A stretch of 64,000 nt of DNA, from assembly GCA_902544065.1 (NCBI GenBank), contig CACCAS010000002.1, positions 189,517 to 253,516 on the forward strand, in the 5' to 3' direction. The position numbers were made by a program, and so were the translations under genes. The DNA is from an uncultured Pelagibacteraceae bacterium. Its GTDB lineage: Bacteria > Pseudomonadota > Alphaproteobacteria > Pelagibacterales > AG-422-B15. Shown piece by piece: positions 8,743 to 17,061 of this stretch (positions are counted from its first letter, which is position 1; each line of letters opens with the position of its first letter). The notes beneath the pieces were generated by a model. That model saw only the letters and a program-made list of their open reading frames with translations, searched no databases and had not been told where the DNA came from.

Positions 8743-9477
8743 ATGAACGTTTGGAAATATTTACTCGCTGCTTCTCTTGGCAACATGATTGCAGGTCCTC
8801 TCGGAGCATTAGCTTTTACAGCTGGTGCATATTTTCTTGGAAAGAAAAATAACTTTAGAAATCCTGGTGAAAATTTTAATACGCAGCAAGGTGTATATGC
8901 TCTCGGCTTAGTTGTGTTGTGTGCAAAGTTAGCTAAAGCAGATGGGAGAGTCACAGATGACGAAATAAGAAAATTTAAAAAGATTTTTAAAATCCCTCAA
9001 GAAAACATGAAACAAGTTGGCGCTATCTGGAAGGAAGCTTCGCAAACAAGTGCTGGATTTGAACCATACGCACAGCAATTAAGGGATACTTTTAGTCGAT
9101 CACCTCAAATGTTAGAGCAAATAATCATAGGACTCTTTGAAATTGGCTATGCCGATCATGATTTATCTAATCCCGAACTTAAATATATAAAAAAAGTAAG
9201 TCATATATTTGGAATTGATCAGGCAACGTTTAACAGACTGAGAAATTCAAGACCTGAGTTTGTAAAGGAAGACCCATACAAAGTATTGGGGGTCAATAAA
9301 TCACAATCGACAGCTGAGATTAAAAAGATTTATCGAAACTTGGCTAGAAAAAATCACCCTGATATTGTTAGGGCTAAGGGCATTACTGATAAGAGTTTAA
9401 TAACTAAAGCTAAAGAAAATTTTCAACGTATTAATGATGCCTACGAACAAATTCTAAAAATAAGAGGTGAAAAATAG
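8743..9477 (+). CDS. djlA: DjlA-like membrane co-chaperone (TerB + J domain)
   Basis: 244 aa. An N-terminal hydrophobic segment (residues about 5-30) anchors the protein, a TerB-like helical region follows (ALGLVVLCAKLAKADGRVTDDEI), and a C-terminal J domain begins at about residue 183 with DPYKVLGV and carries the essential HPD tripeptide in KNHPDIV. This order is that of E. coli DjlA, a type III DnaK partner in the inner membrane. The start follows an AT-rich divergent region shared with the EamA transporter. Client proteins unknown. Confidence 0.88.
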   Translation: MNVWKYLLAASLGNMIAGPLGALAFTAGAYFLGKKNNFRNPGENFNTQQGVYALGLVVLCAKLAKADGRVTDDEIRKFKKIFKIPQENMKQVGAIWKEASQTSAGFEPYAQQLRDTFSRSPQMLEQIIIGLFEIGYADHDLSNPELKYIKKVSHIFGIDQATFNRLRNSRPEFVKEDPYKVLGVNKSQSTAEIKKIYRNLARKNHPDIVRAKGITDKSLITKAKENFQRINDAYEQILKIRGEK

Positions 9478-9534
9478 GTATATTTTTAATTTTTTTATCA
9501 GTTTAAATTAAATGATCAAAGGATATACTTAAAT

Positions 9535-9684
9535 ATGGAATTTTTTATATTCATCGCGGTTTGTATCTTAATCTATCTTGTATATTTAATCCGTCAGGAT
9601 TTTAAGGACCATTCAGTACGTATTGAAAGTCAAATGCAGAGAGTTACTGAAGTAGTCATCAAAAGCCAAGATAAAGACGAATAA
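9535..9684 (+). CDS. Small single-pass membrane protein, 49 aa
   Basis: A complete short frame from ATG 9535 to TAA 9682-9684. The N-terminal two fifths are strongly hydrophobic (FFIFIAVCILIYLVYLI, residues 3-19), a charged break follows (RQDFKDH), and the C-terminal half is a polar helix-like tail (SQMQRVTEVVIKSQ). An AAGGA-like ribosome site lies 10-14 bases upstream (TCAAAGGAT). Length, a single membrane span and a clean stop favour a real gene, but no family is recognised. Confidence 0.5.
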   Translation: MEFFIFIAVCILIYLVYLIRQDFKDHSVRIESQMQRVTEVVIKSQDKDE

Positions 9685-9687
9685 TAT

Positions 9688-9813
9688 CTATTTTTTTTTA
9701 CCCCAACTATTTCTTTTTCTATTTCTAATTAATGGTGGATAAGTACCAGTCGATAGGAAGATCTTGATAAATCTCCACTGTAAGAACCATATTTTTTTTA
9801 AAACTTGAAACAT
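9688..9813 (-). CDS. Small basic aromatic protein, 41 aa (candidate)
   Basis: Minus-strand frame from ATG (complement of 9811-9813) to TAG, ending 3 bases from the end of the convergent 49-aa gene. The product is rich in Trp, Phe, Lys and Arg: WFLQWRFIKIFL near the start, then TGTYPPLIRNRKR and a lysine-rich tail. It could be an amphipathic membrane-surface peptide. Base composition at codon positions looks coding, but nothing else supports it. With the 49-aa gene it fills most of the 400-base gap between djlA and pdxH; the remainder (9814-9879) is AT-rich with no further feature seen. Confidence 0.4.
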   Translation of the reverse strand: MFQVLKKIWFLQWRFIKIFLSTGTYPPLIRNRKRNSWGKKK

Positions 9814-9879
9814 TCTTAGGACTTTTTTAATTAATTATTTTAATTCAATATTTTGGCAAATTCATTATAAATAATCTCT

Positions 9880-10485
9880 ATGAATACTGAAATATCATCC
9901 TTTAATCAGTGGATAGAGGCTTGGAAACATTTTTATGATAAAGAGAAAGAGCTGGTTGACTTAGATCCCAATGCTGCACTGGTATCATCTGTGAGTAGTG
10001 ATGGTAAGCCAAATGCTAGAGTTATACTTATCAAAGATGTCAGCCATAAAGGCTTCATTTTTTATACGAATTATGAATCACAAAAAGGAAAAGAACTTTT
10101 TCATAATTCAGAAGGGCACCTAACATGGTACAGCCGTGCACAAGGGGTTTCAATTAGAGTTCAAGGAAAGGTAGAAAAAATAAAAACTAATGTATCAGAT
10201 GAGTATTTTTCCTCGCGTGATCGAAACGCTCAAATTTCAGCGAGTATTTCAAAACAATCTTATGAAGTTGAAAGTCGAGAGATTCTTGATAAAGAATTTC
10301 AGGAGTTCGCAGATGCAAATGAAGGAAAAGAAATAAAAAGACCCGATCACTGGGGGGGAATAATCATTATGCCTTCAAGAGTAGAAGTATGGAAAAGTAG
10401 AGATGATTATAAAACGCGACTGCATGATAGAATTGTTTTCACGCAATCAAATGAAGCATGGATAAAGACCAGACTTTACCCATAG
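9880..10485 (+). CDS. pdxH: Pyridoxamine 5'-phosphate oxidase
   Basis: FMN enzyme oxidising pyridoxamine/pyridoxine 5'-phosphate to pyridoxal 5'-phosphate, the last step of vitamin B6 synthesis and salvage. 201 aa against a usual 200-220. Recognisable segments: MNTEISSFNQWIEAWKHF, the substrate/FMN region PNARVILIKDV, FIFYTNYESQKGKEL, and the C-terminal signature KSRDDYKTRLHDRIVF plus W...RLYP end. The motif around WGGIIIMPSRVEVWK is intact. It precedes an SH3 protein by 12 bp and is probably cotranscribed with it. Confidence 0.95.
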   Translation: MNTEISSFNQWIEAWKHFYDKEKELVDLDPNAALVSSVSSDGKPNARVILIKDVSHKGFIFYTNYESQKGKELFHNSEGHLTWYSRAQGVSIRVQGKVEKIKTNVSDEYFSSRDRNAQISASISKQSYEVESREILDKEFQEFADANEGKEIKRPDHWGGIIIMPSRVEVWKSRDDYKTRLHDRIVFTQSNEAWIKTRLYP

Positions 10486-10497
10486 AGTCTTTGTAAA

Positions 10498-11004
10498 ATG
10501 ATAAAAATATTTTTAATATTTTCTCTCTTTATTCTCTGGTTGCCTAATGTATCTGCAAATGACTTACCAACACCTCGATGGGTGACTTCGAAAAATACTA
10601 TTAATTGTCGGGCTTCATATATCACTGATGTAGAAGGAAAAGCTATGGGTTCAATAAAATATCAATATGTAAAAAAATATTTCCCTTGGGAAGTTTTAAG
10701 GAATATTGATGATCTTTGGGTACAGGCCAGAGATCCTCTAACTGACGATTTATGTTTTCTTTTTAGACCCATTCTTTCACCCAAAAGAGCAGCTATTACA
10801 AAAGAAGCTGTATTGGGTTATAATAATCCAATAGAAAAGAAGGTTGTGGCCAGAGTTGAAAAAAATGTGCATGGTATGATTCTCAAAGCTGACTCAGCCT
10901 TTATTCTCTTCGAGGTGTATTTGGAAGAAGAGGATAGAAAAAGTAAATTTTATATTCCAAAAAATAAAGTTTTTGGCATCTACCCAAACGAAATTATCAA
11001 TTGA
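10498..11004 (+). CDS. Exported bacterial SH3-domain protein
   Basis: 168 aa. Residues 1-20 form a signal peptide (IFLIFSLFILWLPNVSANDLP, probable cleavage after ...SAN). The body matches the exported SH3-like family of alphaproteobacteria: PRWVTSKNTINCRASY, YQYVKKYFPWEVLRNIDDLWVQARD, then a region starting WVQARDPLTDDLCF. Three cysteines may form a periplasmic disulfide. Related proteins are thought to bind cell wall or partner proteins; no enzymatic role is known. It follows pdxH closely. Confidence 0.75.
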   Translation: MIKIFLIFSLFILWLPNVSANDLPTPRWVTSKNTINCRASYITDVEGKAMGSIKYQYVKKYFPWEVLRNIDDLWVQARDPLTDDLCFLFRPILSPKRAAITKEAVLGYNNPIEKKVVARVEKNVHGMILKADSAFILFEVYLEEEDRKSKFYIPKNKVFGIYPNEIIN

Positions 11005-11026
11005 GTGAATCTAAGAAAGCTTAATT

Positions 11027-11299
11027 ATGTCTAGTAAACTTGAAAAAGATATCTCAAAACTTGATTATTTATTCAATCAAATCAATGAGCCAATAGTTTG
11101 TGTTAAATGCTCATATGAATTAACTCAAGGCCTAACAGATTCAAAATCTATTCAAGATTATTCAAGAATCGATGTAGGTTTTACTGATCGAGGGCTTCAA
11201 ATTTGGTGTCTAAGGCATCAATTAAATATTTGTCATATTAATTTTGAAGGAAAAATGCCTGAAGCAGATTTCAGGTGCTTAGAAAAAAAGAATAAATAA
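11027..11299 (+). CDS. Uncharacterised 90-aa cysteine-containing protein
   Basis: Not recognised as a named family. A CxxC pair (IVCVKCSYEL, residues about 24-27) is followed by a segment rich in His and Cys, TDRGLQIWCLRHQLNICHIN, that could complete a metal site (CxxC ... CxxH ... C.H). It sits one base before sbcB (stop TAA at 11297-11299, next ATG at 11300) and is presumably translated with it. The arrangement hints at a link with the exonuclease, but no function should be assigned. Confidence 0.7.
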   Translation: MSSKLEKDISKLDYLFNQINEPIVCVKCSYELTQGLTDSKSIQDYSRIDVGFTDRGLQIWCLRHQLNICHINFEGKMPEADFRCLEKKNK

Positions 11300-12724
11300 A
11301 TGAAATATATTTTTTGGGATTTAGAGACATCAACATTGAACGCAGCTTATGGATCCATTGTTCAGGCAGCTGCTATATGCACGGATGAAGACTTTAATAT
11401 CATTGACCAATTTGATTTGAGAGGTCGAATGAAGAGGGAATATCCTGTTCCTTCAGCAAAGGCTTTGTTAGTTAATGGTGTTTCCATTGATCAATTAAAG
11501 AATCATGAAAATTCAAACTTTAGTTTAATTGCTCAAATACAAAGTAAATTATTATCTTGGGGTGAGTGCCTTTTCATAGGATATAATTCAATTTCATTTG
11601 ATGACATGCATCTAAGGCAATCTCTTTACCAATCAGCTCTGCCACCCTACATAACAAATACGAATGGTAATAAAAGAGGAGACGCAATGAAACTACTTCA
11701 TTCTGCAGCAGCAGTTTATCCAAACGCTTTTGTGAGACCGCTTGATGATAATACAGGTAAAATTACTTTTAGATTAGAAAAGTTTGCTGCAGCTAATGGT
11801 ATAGAACATTCTAAGGCCCATGACGCTCTATCAGATGTTGAAGCAACATTGGGTGTTTGCAAGCTTATAAAAGACCGATGCAACGATGTATGGGAAAGTT
11901 CATTAAAAACTGCATCAAAACAAGACCTCTATAAATATGTTGATCAAGAAAAAGTATTTTGTGCGAGTAGGTTCTTTAGAGGAAAAGAATATACACACGG
12001 CCTTGCCTACATTACTAAGGATCCTTCATATGAAAATCATGTTTACTGTTTTGATTTGTCAATCGACCCAGATTATGTTTTTGATTTAGATAGGGCAGAG
12101 CTTAAGGAAATGTTTAAGGGTAAAAATAAGTGCTTTCATATGATCAAAGCAAATGAACAGCCGATTTTATTAGATGAAGATTACCTCTTTAGGTCAGAAG
12201 ATTATAAAGATCTTTCACCAGAAATCGTAAATGAGCGTATGAAAAAAATAAGAGGTAACAAAAATTTTATAGAAAAATTTACTAACCTTCTTTTAGACAA
12301 AGGCGAAGATAGAGAACTTACTCAGGACCAAACCGAAAAACCTGTTGAAGAGCAAATTTATAATGGTTTTCCTAGTTCAAAAGACAATTATTTGATGTCT
12401 GATTTTCATGCCGCTGAGTGGGATAAGAAGTATGAAATTGCGCAAAAAATAACTGACAATCGCTCAAAGGAATTTGCAAAAAGAGTAATTTATAATGAAA
12501 AACCTGAGTTTTTACCAGAACAAGAAGTTAAGAATCGCGATAAAATAATAGCTGAGAAAGTGCTTTCAATGGACAAATGTTCATGGAATACAATTCCAGA
12601 AGCGATGAGTGAAATTGATGATCTAAGAGAAAGTGAAGATGAAATTGATATGGATCGTTTGGAAGAAATTGACACTTATATTCAAGAACTGGATACATAT
12701 CATAGGGAAAAGTTAGATGGATAA
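11300..12724 (+). CDS. sbcB: Exodeoxyribonuclease I
   Basis: 3'-5' single-strand DNA exonuclease of the DnaQ (DEDDh) superfamily used in mismatch repair and end processing. 474 aa, as in E. coli (475). The four acidic residues are in FWDLETST (residues 5-12), FIGYNSISFDD and AHDALSDVEAT, with the histidine in the last. The SH3-like and helical C-terminal region is present (FRGKEYTHGLAYI). Unlike in most alphaproteobacteria where ExoI is often absent, it is intact here. It overlaps rmuC by 8 bp, so the two are cotranslated. Confidence 0.93.
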   Translation: MKYIFWDLETSTLNAAYGSIVQAAAICTDEDFNIIDQFDLRGRMKREYPVPSAKALLVNGVSIDQLKNHENSNFSLIAQIQSKLLSWGECLFIGYNSISFDDMHLRQSLYQSALPPYITNTNGNKRGDAMKLLHSAAAVYPNAFVRPLDDNTGKITFRLEKFAAANGIEHSKAHDALSDVEATLGVCKLIKDRCNDVWESSLKTASKQDLYKYVDQEKVFCASRFFRGKEYTHGLAYITKDPSYENHVYCFDLSIDPDYVFDLDRAELKEMFKGKNKCFHMIKANEQPILLDEDYLFRSEDYKDLSPEIVNERMKKIRGNKNFIEKFTNLLLDKGEDRELTQDQTEKPVEEQIYNGFPSSKDNYLMSDFHAAEWDKKYEIAQKITDNRSKEFAKRVIYNEKPEFLPEQEVKNRDKIIAEKVLSMDKCSWNTIPEAMSEIDDLRESEDEIDMDRLEEIDTYIQELDTYHREKLDG

Positions 12725-13715
12725 TTTAATAGGTCTTATTTTATTTATTTGCGGTCTAATCATTGGTGCAGCAATTACCTATTTTTTATTACAACGGAAA
12801 AGATCAGATGATGACAACGATAAAAGTCTATCTGATGTAAAAGAATTGGTTAAAGATCTCAGCAATCAAATCTCTCTTAAAGAAGGAAAAGACGAAGAGC
12901 GCTATGATTTGATTAATAAGCTTACAGCAGCATTTACGGGAGGTTCAAAGAAGCAAGGAATTGCAGGTGAGATTTTATTATTAAATATTTTACAGCAGTC
13001 AGGCTTTAGAGAAGGCAAAGATTTTGAAGTACAAAAAAAATATGATGATGAAATAGATGGAGAGCACAAAAAAAAATATCCAGATATTATTTTGCACTTA
13101 CCAGATGATAGAGATTTAGTTATTGATTCAAAAATATCATTGAGTGCATGGCAAGATTATTGTAATGCAGATAATGAAATTACAAAGATTGATGCACACA
13201 AAAGACATATTCAATCAATAAGAACACATATTAAGAAATTAAGTGAAGCAAATTATCAAAAACTTTATGAAATCAAAACACTTGACGCAGTAGTGATGTT
13301 TATGCCTTACGAAAGTGCTTTTGAATCAATGTTAGATAAAGTTGAGGAGGTAATTCTTGAAGCTAATAAATTTAAAATTATTTTAGCAAGCCCTTCAACA
13401 TTGATCTCAGTCATAAAAATAATTGATAACATGTGGTCTATTAATGAGAGAAACAGGAATGCCGACTCTATTGCAAGCACCGCATTAGAAATTTACGCGC
13501 AAGTTGAAAAAGTTTATTCTGCCTTCGAAAATGCTGGACATGAACTTAATAAATCCATGGGTTCAATTGAGACAGCCAAATCAAGATTGAGGGATGGAAA
13601 GGGGAGCTTGGTATCAAGAGTTAAGAAAATGCTCAAATTAGGTGGCTTGAAACCAGATAAGGAAATTCCTGACTTTGAAGAAAATGAAGTTACAAAAATA
13701 AAAAAAATTAAGTAA
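12717..13715 (+). CDS. rmuC: DNA recombination protein RmuC
   Basis: 332 aa protein of the RmuC family, which limits inversions at short inverted repeats; it has a nuclease-like core. An N-terminal membrane segment (LIGLILFICGLIIGAAITYFLL) is followed by a short linker and the conserved core (GIAGEILLLNILQQSGFREG, DIILHLPDDRDLVIDSKISLSAW, VVMFMPYESAFE). It is shorter than E. coli RmuC (475 aa) because the long coiled coil between membrane anchor and core is nearly absent. It overlaps sbcB, making a small DNA-end-processing operon with the 90-aa gene before it. Confidence 0.92.
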   Translation: MDNLIGLILFICGLIIGAAITYFLLQRKRSDDDNDKSLSDVKELVKDLSNQISLKEGKDEERYDLINKLTAAFTGGSKKQGIAGEILLLNILQQSGFREGKDFEVQKKYDDEIDGEHKKKYPDIILHLPDDRDLVIDSKISLSAWQDYCNADNEITKIDAHKRHIQSIRTHIKKLSEANYQKLYEIKTLDAVVMFMPYESAFESMLDKVEEVILEANKFKIILASPSTLISVIKIIDNMWSINERNRNADSIASTALEIYAQVEKVYSAFENAGHELNKSMGSIETAKSRLRDGKGSLVSRVKKMLKLGGLKPDKEIPDFEENEVTKIKKIK

Positions 13716-13753
13716 ATTCAATAGTTTAATCACGTTTTTTGCGGCCTTTAACC

Positions 13754-13782
13754 TTGACTTTAGGCTTCTCCGTACTTACATT
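13754..13782 (+). promoter_or_regulatory. Promoter of trxA
   Basis: TTGACT (13754-13759) and TACATT (13777-13782) are separated by 17 bp. A strong purine-rich ribosome site (AAGGAAGGA, 13794-13802) follows just before the trxA start at 13809. Confidence 0.6.
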
Positions 13783-13808
13783 ACAATCAACTTAAGGAAG
13801 GAATCACT

Positions 13809-14132
13809 ATGGCTACGAAAAATATTACAGACGCAACTTTTGAGGAAGAAGTTTTAAAATCTGATAAACCTGTTGTACTTGATTTTTGGGCACCATGGTG
13901 TGGTCCTTGTAAAATGATTGGTCCATCTTTAGAAGAAATCTCAGACGAAATGGCTGATAAAATTACTGTTGCTAAAGTTAACATTGATGAGAATCCAGAA
14001 ACGCCAACTAAATATGGTGTAAGAGGGATCCCAACAATGCTTGTATTTAAAAATGGTGAAGCTGCAGCAACTAAAGTTGGAGCAGTATCGAAGACAGCTA
14101 TTGTTGAGTGGATTGAAGATTCAATCGCTTAA
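13809..14132 (+). CDS. trxA: Thioredoxin
   Basis: Small cytoplasmic disulfide reductant, 107 aa, the standard length. The redox site WCGPC has its cysteines at residues 31 and 34, inside the usual VLDFWAPWCGPCKMIGP segment; the cis-proline region GIPTMLVFKNGE is intact. It has its own promoter and faces folC, overlapping it by 4 bp at the 3' end. Thioredoxin beside folC-accD-trp is a common alphaproteobacterial order. Confidence 0.97.
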   Translation: MATKNITDATFEEEVLKSDKPVVLDFWAPWCGPCKMIGPSLEEISDEMADKITVAKVNIDENPETPTKYGVRGIPTMLVFKNGEAAATKVGAVSKTAIVEWIEDSIA

Positions 14133-15415
14133 TTAACTTCTAAAACTTTTCCAGCAAGATAGAGTGAACCACAAATTAATATGCGTGCATTATCATTTGC
14201 TTCATTAACACTTTTTACTGCTTCAGAAATTGAACTTGAAACTGCAACTTTTGTACATTGATCTTCAAGTTTATTTTTGAGCTCTTTTGCTGGGATTGCA
14301 TTTTCCTCATTCGGAATCGTTATTGTTGTAATTGAGAAGCAATTGCTAAATTGTCTGATATAGGCTGCAGGATCTTTTGTATTAATCATTCCAATGATAA
14401 TGCATAATTTTTTTTCTGGCAAATTCTTGAGTGTCTTATTCAAATTAAATGCAGCATCAATATTATGTGATCCATCTAAGTAAAGTTCATTTGATGGCTT
14501 CATTTTTGAACTTAACTTACCGTCCTCTATTTTTTGCATTCGGCCAGGGAAATAAATAGATTTATATTTTTGTTCTTTCAAGAACTCTTTTACTTCTATA
14601 TTTGGCAACTGAGACGTTGCAGCAATTGCAAGTCCAATATTTTTTTTTTGAAATTCATTTTGATCATCAAAATTAGAAAATTCTATTGTACTTATATCAT
14701 CTTCATAAATGAGGGAGCCATTTTGTTCCGTTATGTTCCAGTGTATTCCATGAGCAAAAACAGGAGCTTCATTATGCTCTGCTTGATTTATCAATATTTC
14801 TTTTGCTTCTGGAAAGGGTTGATACCCAATAATTGTTGGAGTCTTTGGTTTAATAATACCAGATTTTTCAAATGTAATTTTCTCAATACTACTTCCCAGA
14901 AAATCCTGGTGATCATAAGATATTGAGGAAATTATTGAGATTAATGGGTCTATTACATTACTGCTATCAAGTCTTCCACCAAGCCCTACCTCTAGTAGAG
15001 TATAATCAGTATGTGAATTTGATGCCGCCTCAAAAAATGCTCCAGAAGTACTTTCAAAAAATGTTATTTCTGAACCTTCATTTATGTTTTTAATTTTGTT
15101 TAAAAGATCAAATAAGTCTTCATTTGTTATTTGTTTATCATTTAATTCAAAACGTTCATTAAATCTAACCAGATGAGGAGATATGTAGGCATTGGTAGAC
15201 TTATTATTGTACCTAAGTATTTCTTGGATAAATCTTAATGTAGAGTATTTTCCGTTAGTACCTGCTATATGCAATATATTTTTAATTTTGTTTTGTGGAT
15301 TTCCTAATTTATTTAAAAGTATTTTAATTCGATCTAAAGAAAGATCGATTTTTTTAGGGTGTAGTTTTAATAATTCTTCTAAAAGATTATCGATTTGATC
15401 ATTAGAGATACTCAA
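14129..15415 (-). CDS. folC: Folylpolyglutamate synthase / dihydrofolate synthase
   Basis: Mur-ligase-type enzyme adding glutamate to dihydropteroate and folates, 428 aa. The ATP loop appears as HIAGTNGKYSTL (Gly-Lys variant with Tyr rather than Gly after Lys), followed by the folate-binding SPHLVRFNERF segment and LLEVGLGGRLDSSN, and later YLDGSHNIDA. Length and order are normal. It follows accD with no gap on the minus strand and is the last gene of the pyrF-trp-accD-folC transcript. Confidence 0.93.
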   Translation of the reverse strand: MSISNDQIDNLLEELLKLHPKKIDLSLDRIKILLNKLGNPQNKIKNILHIAGTNGKYSTLRFIQEILRYNNKSTNAYISPHLVRFNERFELNDKQITNEDLFDLLNKIKNINEGSEITFFESTSGAFFEAASNSHTDYTLLEVGLGGRLDSSNVIDPLISIISSISYDHQDFLGSSIEKITFEKSGIIKPKTPTIIGYQPFPEAKEILINQAEHNEAPVFAHGIHWNITEQNGSLIYEDDISTIEFSNFDDQNEFQKKNIGLAIAATSQLPNIEVKEFLKEQKYKSIYFPGRMQKIEDGKLSSKMKPSNELYLDGSHNIDAAFNLNKTLKNLPEKKLCIIIGMINTKDPAAYIRQFSNCFSITTITIPNEENAIPAKELKNKLEDQCTKVAVSSSISEAVKSVNEANDNARILICGSLYLAGKVLEVN

Positions 15416-16270
15416 TTACGCAACTCGTTTTAATAAAAGTGAGATAATTTGAGATAATTTATCTTTTAAATCTTTTCTATGTACTACTTGATCTATAAAT
15501 CCATGATCAAGCAAATATTCAGATCGCTGGAAACCATCAGGAAGAGTTTCACCTACAGTATTAGATATAACTCTGGGTCCAGCAAAACAAATCAGTGCAT
15601 TTGGTTCAGCTAATGTCACAGATCCAAGAGATCCAAACGAAGCAGTCACACCACCGCTTGTTGGATTTGTATTCACTACTACATAAGGCAGCTTAGCGTC
15701 TTTAACCATTTGACAGGCAATTGTTGTTTTTGGAAGCGACTGAAGTGAGTGTTGATTTTCATCCATTCTTGCTCCACCTGAGCAAGTAAAAACTATTAAC
15801 GGTGTATGATTTGTTACTGAATGTTCTGCAGCTTTTATCATAGCTTCTGCTGCTGAAGCCCCAACAGACCCTCCCATAAAATGAAAATTCTGAGCAGCTA
15901 TAGTTACATTCATATTATCTATTTTACCAAACCCGATCAAAAAGCAATCGTCCATGTCTGTCTTAGAGCGAGCCTCATTGAATCTTTCTTTGTAAGTTTT
16001 TAGGGCTTTGAAATTTAATGGATCACTAAAACCTGATGGATATTTTATTTCCTCAAAAACCCCACCATCAAAGAGACTTTTAAATCTTGCACGGGGGTGT
16101 ATTTGCAGATGCTCGTCGCAATTGGGACATACAAATAATGTTGATTCAAGATCACTTGAGTAAAGCATAGTTTGGCATTGAGGACATTTAATCCAGGAAT
16201 TCTCTGCGATATCTAAACTTTTTTTCTTTCGTGGAAAAACCTTTGATATTGTTCTGGTAAGCCAATTCAT
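15416..16270 (-). CDS. accD: Acetyl-CoA carboxylase carboxyltransferase beta subunit
   Basis: Beta half of the carboxyltransferase that makes malonyl-CoA for fatty acid synthesis, 284 aa. A four-cysteine zinc ribbon lies at residues about 29-50 (CPQCQ and CPNCDEHL). The crotonase-like catalytic core has GGSVGASAAEAMIKAAEHS, VFTCSGGARMDE and NPTSGGVTASFGSLGSV. The start overlaps the trpA stop by 4 bp. The partner accA is not in the window; the separate large carboxyltransferase at 55.3-56.8 kb is a different enzyme class. Confidence 0.96.
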   Translation of the reverse strand: MNWLTRTISKVFPRKKKSLDIAENSWIKCPQCQTMLYSSDLESTLFVCPNCDEHLQIHPRARFKSLFDGGVFEEIKYPSGFSDPLNFKALKTYKERFNEARSKTDMDDCFLIGFGKIDNMNVTIAAQNFHFMGGSVGASAAEAMIKAAEHSVTNHTPLIVFTCSGGARMDENQHSLQSLPKTTIACQMVKDAKLPYVVVNTNPTSGGVTASFGSLGSVTLAEPNALICFAGPRVISNTVGETLPDGFQRSEYLLDHGFIDQVVHRKDLKDKLSQIISLLLKRVA

Positions 16271-17061
16271 GATTTTAATTTATTTATAAGTTTTTTAACC
16301 ATTGCACCAATATTGGAAGCTGGACTCTTTCCCTCATTCACTGACTTAGATATTTCCCTGCAAAGAGCAGAACCTACAACACAAGCATCGGTGTCTTTAA
16401 AGTCAGCAATTGTCTCTTCGGTGATACCGAATCCAATAATACATTTTTTTTCAGGTGCTATTGCCTTAATTAAATTAAATCTGTTCTTGATTTCAGTTGG
16501 ACTCACTTTTAATTTTTGCCCAGTGGTAGAAAGCATAGAAATATAATAAACGACATCATGAGCATCGTTCAAAATCAATTTTAGCCTCTCCTCATTTGTT
16601 GTAGGACAAAGTAGTTGAATGAAATCTATATTATTTTTTTTACATTTGGCAGCAAAATCAAGATTAAGAGGCCATGGCCAATCCACACAAATAATTCCTG
16701 CCACCTTACTTTCCGCACACTTACTTAAAAAACTGTCTTCACCGCATGACATTATTTTATTTTGATAAGTCATTATGATTACGTTCGTATCAAACTCATC
16801 TCTTAATGTTTTAATTATATCAAATACATCGTCTGTTTTTATACCACTAGAAAGAGCTCTATATGTACCATCTTGAATTGCGCCACCATCACCAATGTTT
16901 GCTCCATGGCCCAAGCCACATTCAATAATATCTGCTCCCGAGCGAGCTATTGCTCTAAAGATTTCAAGAGAAGTTTCTTTGTTTGGGTCTCCGCCAACTG
17001 TATAAGTTAAGAAAGCTGCATTGTTTTGATCAAACGCATTTAATAATGGTGAGTTAGTCAT
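16267..17061 (-). CDS. trpA: Tryptophan synthase alpha chain, divergent
   Basis: 264 aa TIM-barrel homologue of TrpA, which cleaves indole-3-glycerol phosphate to indole. Equivalents of catalytic Glu49 and Asp60 are Glu47 (ADIIECGL) and Asp58 (NIGDGGAIQ). Phosphate-site segments GFGI and VVGSA are retained. However the normally near-invariant PFSDPxADGP stretch reads GHGANIGDGG, and the loop usually VxDxPxEE reads CVDWPWPLN. Position directly after trpB, overlapping it by 4 bp, argues for a tryptophan-synthase partner; the altered loops may change subunit contact or substrate. Confidence 0.8.
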   Translation of the reverse strand: MTNSPLLNAFDQNNAAFLTYTVGGDPNKETSLEIFRAIARSGADIIECGLGHGANIGDGGAIQDGTYRALSSGIKTDDVFDIIKTLRDEFDTNVIIMTYQNKIMSCGEDSFLSKCAESKVAGIICVDWPWPLNLDFAAKCKKNNIDFIQLLCPTTNEERLKLILNDAHDVVYYISMLSTTGQKLKVSPTEIKNRFNLIKAIAPEKKCIIGFGITEETIADFKDTDACVVGSALCREISKSVNEGKSPASNIGAMVKKLINKLKS

